This document shows, one piece after another, positions 59,714 to 64,000 of a DNA stretch of 64,000 bases. Both the position numbers and the translations under genes were made by a program. How positions within the stretch are numbered: position 1 is the first letter of the stretch; every line of letters begins with the position of its first letter. Source of the stretch: Lates calcarifer (Eukaryota > Chordata > Actinopteri > Centropomidae); contig NC_066854.1 of assembly GCF_001640805.2 (NCBI RefSeq), forward strand, positions 10,039,775 to 10,103,774, written 5' to 3'. The notes beneath the pieces are model-generated. The model was not told the DNA's origin and searched no databases. It was given only the letters and a program-made list of their open reading frames with translations.

Positions 59714-59812
59714 TCATTTCCTGATGAAGAACCTGCTGATGTCTGACGCAACCTTGGAGGCGGCAACGCTCTTCCTCATCCGGCTCCGTTCCTTGGCTTG
59801 CTGAGCCGTCCT
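59714..59812 (-). CDS. zranb3: zranb3 last coding exon
   Basis: Acceptor TCTCCGCAG, 32 codons plus TGA. Basic helix-like tail, ending in the APIM-like RFFIRK. Confidence 0.95.
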   Translation of the reverse strand, partial: RTAQQAKERSRMRKSVAASKVASDISRFFIRK

Positions 59813-60650
59813 CTGCGGAGAGAAATGGAACATGATGTAAGAGGTTAAATCTGCAGTCGGCGCTGAAGAGAAAAAGTGAGATCAATATATTGAGCATCTC
59901 TAGATTAAAGTGTCTGCGCGGTGGCATAAACAGCGAGAGGATCCCCTTATCAGAACGCGCAGTTCTCCACATCAGTTTATACACGTCAACATGCGAGGCA
60001 TCTCCTTCCAAACTGACACCCACTCTGACAAAAATGCTTTCTGGCGTGAAAGTAAAGCACATTTTAGGCTACAATAAAAGAAGCGTTTTATTTTGAAACC
60101 TCTGCTCTCAAATCAGTTCTGTTCTTAAGAGGTGAACAGTCTGATTATGAAATATTGACTGAAGAAGCTCAAGAAGGAAAATGTTCCCAAGACAGATATA
60201 TAGCACTTTGCTACAAATGCTATATATCAACATGTCATACAACCACATCATGTGATGTTATTACGGACAATATATAGCTCTGTGAGAGATGGTATGACTT
60301 TTGATCAATGTGTTTGATCATGTATCACATTACTGCCATCACACATGATCCTCAACATGAGTGATGAGACTTTCTTTTTGTACGTGGATAAAGGAGAGGT
60401 CCATCCACTGTGCACCTTAAATGTTAGATAAATTGCTTTTGCCCCCTTTAAAGCCCTTTGGCTGCAGAAGCCGGTGTTGTGGTTGTTATGGGCGCAGTGA
60501 TGCGGAGCGTGCACGTACGGCTTTGTGGCAGACGGTGCAGAGCGTCTGCAGGTTGTCCAGGGAGCACTGTCCTCCTCCGCTATAGACGGGCCGGATGTGG
60601 TCGACCTGCCAGAAATCCCCTTCGACCGGAGCGCGGATCATTTCATTCAG
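59714..60650 (-). CDS. zranb3: ZRANB3, C-terminal HNH nuclease domain (last two coding exons, partial gene)
   Basis: Two minus-strand exons (60519-60650 and 59714-59812) join in phase 0 and encode the last 76 residues plus TGA. The first carries LNEMIRAPVEGDFWQVDHIR, then PVYSGGGQCSLDNLQTLCTV and CHKA. This is the HNH core, with VDH, the Asn of LDNLQ, and Cys-x-x-Cys-His. The second encodes RTAQQAKERSRMRKSVAASK, then VASDISRFFIRK. ZRANB3 is a SNF2-family fork remodeller and structure-specific endonuclease, recruited by PCNA and K63-polyubiquitin through a PIP box, an NZF finger and a C-terminal APIM motif. The rest of the gene (helicase core, NZF) lies beyond the window. The equivalent of the human ending RFLVKK reads RFFIRK. 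zranb3 converges on ccnt2, the same relative orientation as in human. Confidence 0.95.
60195..60228. repeat. 11-bp perfect inverted repeat in the last zranb3 intron
   Basis: GATATATAGCA (60195-60205) and TGCTATATATC (60218-60228), with a 12-base loop. Confidence 0.75.
60519..60650 (-). CDS. zranb3: zranb3 penultimate coding exon (HNH motif)
   Basis: 132 bp, acceptor GCTTCCAG, donor GTACGT, 44 codons in phase 0. Contains WQVDHIRPVYSGGGQCSLDN and LQTLCTVCHK. Confidence 0.96.
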
Positions 60651-61429
60651 CTGGAAGCACACACAGAATGAAGCAGTGAGAGTCTCAGTACACTGACTAC
60701 CCTTGGATGTGTTCACATTCTGCTCTAAATTGCCAAAAACAAGCTGCGATTGCACTGCCCTCCCAAACCATCCATCTATGCTAAAGTTAATTTTTTGAAC
60801 TGATGTGATTTCTTTACTAGAGCTCAGGCTTACTGGTTGCTGTAGTGACCTAAATTGTTGTTTTACAGCACACAAACGCAACAGGCACACACACACACAA
60901 TCATTCATATTAAACAAATCTCTGCAGCGCAGGGGCACTTCTGCAGTGCGCCTCACAATAAAAGAAGATAAAAACAAATAAGACAGGGAGGAGCATAAAT
61001 GGCAGAAATCTACAACAGGATATAATGAAAACAACATGCAGGAGAAGGCCTCTGATAAAGGTTTAAATACTGAGATTAATGTAAGCCTGTGTGATTGTGA
61101 GGATAAGACCAGTTGATGAAAACAATAATTGCACCAAATCAATGACAGTGAACTTTGGCTTTTTGTTATCCATCACTAACAGACACCTCGGGTACAGCCA
61201 TATAAATCATCAAAATGTTTATGGCCTACATAAAGGCAGCTGTAGGGAAACTTCATCAGTGAGTACTTTAATTCTGCCAGACAAAGACATAGAAATTAGG
61301 TTAAATAACCCACAGGGAATAACATGCTATGATAGGATACATACTCCTAAACTCCTCAACTTTTACTGACTTTTTGTTTTCTAAGTAATCCAACAGGTTT
61401 AAATGGTTTATTTTGAGAAGTAGAAGAAT

Positions 61430-61530
61430 TTGTAACATGAACATTGTAAACATTAGCATGTTGACACTGTCATTGTGCTGTCATTTGCTGTCACTGTCAT
61501 TTAGCTTAAGGCACTGCTGGATCTATGGGC
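61430..61530 (+). repeat. 'GTTAGCATGTTG' teleost dispersed repeat, partial
   Basis: AACATTAGCATGTTGACACTGTCAT and later ATTTAGCTTAAGGCACTGCT match the family at 19870-19985. Confidence 0.4.
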
Positions 61531-61879
61531 TTGTTCAAACTGCCATCCCAAAATCCACAAAATCAGATTATATCCAGACTGATTTTAGAAAGTGTGGACA
61601 GCTAAAAAACCTGAATGTGATTTTTGCAAACAGATTTTACAAAAACTTTTTAGTCACTCACAATGCGACACACAACAACGTCAAATCTAGAGTCACAGTA
61701 GCTGCGTAGTTAATGACACCTGTGTTGTTACTATATTAATCCATGCAGAAAGGTTGGTGATTGGTTGGACACGCAAATCTGATTTGATCCCAAATAACAG
61801 TGTGGACAGTCTGTCCTAAAGATCTGATCTGAGAAACCCCTGTCTGCAGACTCTAAGTCTAGTTTAGGTCTTGATGCCA

Positions 61880-62045
61880 GTAATGATTTATTTCATTATT
61901 GATTTATCTCTGTTTTGGTTTAATTGATTAGTCATTAAGTCTAAAATGTTAAAATGCCAGAAAATTGTAAAAGGTGTTTGCCACAATTTCCCAATGAGTC
62001 CAATGTAAAGAATACAATGTGCTTGTTTTGTACAATCACACAGGA
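61880..62045 (+). repeat. Teleost dispersed AT-rich repeat, second copy
   Basis: TTGATTAGTCATTAAGTCTA, AAATGCCAGAAAATTGTAAA, CCACAATTTCCCAATGAGTC and GTGCTTGTTTTGTACAATC follow the order of the family at 43800-43990. Confidence 0.5.
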
Positions 62046-62804
62046 CGAGATGTAGGTAAAAGACATTTTATACTAGGAATCTGAAAAGAGATAGTGAAGA
62101 GGAAAAGACAGAAATAGAAAAAGGAAGACAGGAATACAGACTAAATGAGAGAACACGGACAAAGCAAGTGGAGGAGCAAGAGATGATTGAGAGAATTAGA
62201 AACAGAGAAAGAGAAGCCTGATGGGAAGAGTTCAGGGCCAAAAATCCATTTTCCTGCTTTGAGTGCCACTCTGCCGACATTAAGGCAGCGAGCTGGAATT
62301 GATCCCAACAGATTTAAAGACCAGGCATGCTCACAGGGGCAGAGTTCACGTCCCTACACAAACTCACACACACACACACATTCACACATTTCAGTCAATT
62401 GAACCTGCTTTTGTGCCAAAACCATGCACCCTGCTACACCAGACCCCACTACTACACACTTAGACACACCAAAATTCTGCTTACAGGCACCTAAAGGCCA
62501 TAATACGAACCAAAAATCCACACACAACACACAGCAAATACGCCAATACACACATGCCAAAATACTCACACACCAAAAGGGACCCCAAGGTACACATAAA
62601 GACCCATATACACATGTACACACACCAGGAAACACACACACACACCAGAACCCCCAGTATGAACCAAAGAATGAGCCTATAATCTTGAGGCTCCTCCACC
62701 GCTGCGGCGTCTTATCATGTGGCTGAGTTTGTTTCCTCTAAAGCTCGGTGCATCGATTGGCGCTGATGCTGCTGCCGGCGGCACTAGGAAGGAGGGTGAG
62801 TGTG

Positions 62805-62808
<4 letters not shown>

Positions 62809-62845
<37 letters not shown>
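62809..62845. repeat. TG microsatellite
   Basis: (TG)18, followed by a G-rich run (GGGGGGTGGGGGG) at about 62851-62863. Confidence 0.95.
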
Positions 62846-62848
<3 letters not shown>

Positions 62849-62992
62849 AGGGGGGGTGGGGGGCTGGCTTTGCAGGATAACAGCCAACCAAATCAAACAG
62901 GCTTACTGGTCGAGGCCTGGCACTGGGAGAAAAAATCAATGGCCCCAGCAATCCATTTACTGGGAGCTGGCCCCTTAGAGTGCAGATCAACC

Positions 62993-62996
62993 TGTG

Positions 62997-63034
<38 letters not shown>

Positions 63035-63040
63035 CGTAGG
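62993..63040. repeat. TG microsatellite, interrupted
   Basis: TG repeats with CG and TA interruptions. Confidence 0.9.
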
Positions 63041-63840
63041 TGGGTGGGATAGAGAGCACAGGGCACTTTTATTTTTGCAGTTTCACAAACACAAAGACAA
63101 AAAATTGCTTTCCTTGTCAGATATTTAGCTCACATCAGGAGGCTGGTGTTAGCCAAGATGTGTGTATTGTAGCATGTTATAATGCTGTGAATCCAATACA
63201 GTGGTTACCCTATTACATACAACATTATTGGCTTGTTAATGCTAATCCAACAGTGTGTGAGGAGATGCCTATTGTTGTAGCAGATTGAGCTAATTCTAAA
63301 TACTTTATATAAAGTCAGGTAGTTCAGTCCAGTGGTTTCTGACCTGGAGGTTAAGACCTTTCCAAAGAGTCTCAAGATAAATCTGAAGGTTGTCAGATGA
63401 TTAATGAGAAAGAGAGAGAAAATAAAACTTCTGCCACCCAAATTTGTACTTTTTATTTGACCTTTTATCTAGTCTTTGCTTTTTGTGGGATATTGGATAA
63501 TTTGAAATCTTTGGGCCTCCAGTAGTTATTAAAATGAAATCATCTGAGAAGTTTAAAGGTAAAATTTATTATAAGGTTATTGAGTTTTTTTAAAATGTAA
63601 AATCTAAAACCTAAAAATGAACTACAGAAGTAACTATAGATTAAAAAAAAGATCTTATATCATTGTTTATTCATTTTTTTTACAGTTTTAGAAACCATTA
63701 ACCAACACCATTTCCCATAAGTCCTAGATGTTTGTAGGCTACTCTGAATTTGGAAGTCAGAGCTGGCAATGACTTGGACAGTAATGTGTGTGCAACTGAT
63801 TTAATGAGACACAAATAAACAGTATATTACTACAGTTTTA

Positions 63841-63960
63841 AATACTGTTGATGCGCGGGGCAGCCATCTTGGATTTTGAGGTTCTTCTGACTTCCCGAGT
63901 CAGAAAACCAACTTCAGGGGGTGTTCCAGTTGAAATTTTGGAATTGTAATTCCTTTCTTT
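63841..63960 (+). repeat. Teleost repeat ('CAGCCATCTTGGATTT')
   Basis: GGGGCAGCCATCTTGGATTT, TGACTTCCCGAGTCAGAAAA and CTTCAGGGGGTGTTCCAGTT in this order are typical of a dispersed fish repeat. The family name is not recalled. Confidence 0.4.
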
Positions 63961-64000
63961 GTCTGTAGTTTGTTTTTTGTTTTTTTTTAATTCGTGTGGT

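Larger units (their letters stand above)
60651..64000 (-). other. zranb3: zranb3 intron, partial
   Basis: The exon that should precede LNEMIRAPV was not found before the window end, so this intron is at least 3.3 kb. It holds dispersed repeats (61430-61530, 61880-62045, 63841-63960) and CA/TG tracts. Long ORFs at 62354-63059 are dinucleotide-repeat artefacts. Confidence 0.6.

Noticed and set aside
60486..61142. 218-codon minus-strand ORF
   Set aside because: Only 60519-60650 is real (zranb3 exon); the rest is intron that happens to be open, and the donor at 60518 and acceptor at 60651 cut it on both sides.
62354..63059. Several ORFs rich in His/Thr or Val/Cys
   Set aside because: Translations of CA/TG microsatellites.
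1..64000. CRISPR arrays, operons, bacterial or viral islands
   Set aside because: Content is vertebrate nuclear DNA with spliced genes; no regularly spaced direct repeats with unique spacers.

Overview
The window is nuclear DNA of a teleost fish. It is AT-rich, with long introns, many CA/TG microsatellites and typical fish interspersed repeats. Three vertebrate genes can be read exon by exon with consensus splice sites: tmem163 (complete, minus strand, 11260-32912, 8 coding exons, 289 codons), ccnt2 (complete, plus strand, 35987-42692, 9 coding exons, 614 codons) and the last two coding exons of zranb3 (minus strand, 59714-60650). The same three genes lie close together on human 2q21, so this is a conserved syntenic block. 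The tetrapod neighbours ACMSD, MAP3K19 and RAB3GAP1 are not visible between them here.

Layout. 1-1785: a broken non-LTR retrotransposon (LINE) tail and a 47/57-bp minisatellite. 1786-5170: AT-rich DNA with tandem duplications, exon-like blocks on the minus strand and a LINE fragment. 5172-5450: a CpG-rich, promoter-like block. 5754-8424: four or five minus-strand exon-like blocks, some duplicated, whose phases fit a short spliced gene I do not recognise. 8430-11259: tmem163 3' flank. 11260-32912: tmem163, with introns of 105 bp to 8 kb. 32913-35986: a 3-kb head-to-head spacer between tmem163 and ccnt2. 35987-43700: ccnt2 and its 3' UTR. 43700-59700: a 16-kb gene desert with possible conserved noncoding elements, a CTCF consensus match, fold-back repeats and a LINE fragment. 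59714-64000: the zranb3 3' end and part of its upstream intron.

The three named genes do not form a pathway. TMEM163 is a zinc-efflux membrane protein of the synaptic vesicle/CDF type. Cyclin T2 partners CDK9 in P-TEFb. ZRANB3 is a PCNA-directed replication-fork remodeller with an HNH nuclease domain. I did not find a clearly new molecular system. The least explained material is the duplicated minus-strand exon cluster at 2.7-8.4 kb, an orphan open frame at 57.98-58.25 kb, an open read-through after ccnt2 exon 6, and several near-perfect hairpins. All reading was done by eye, and repeat names come from recalled family features, not a database search.
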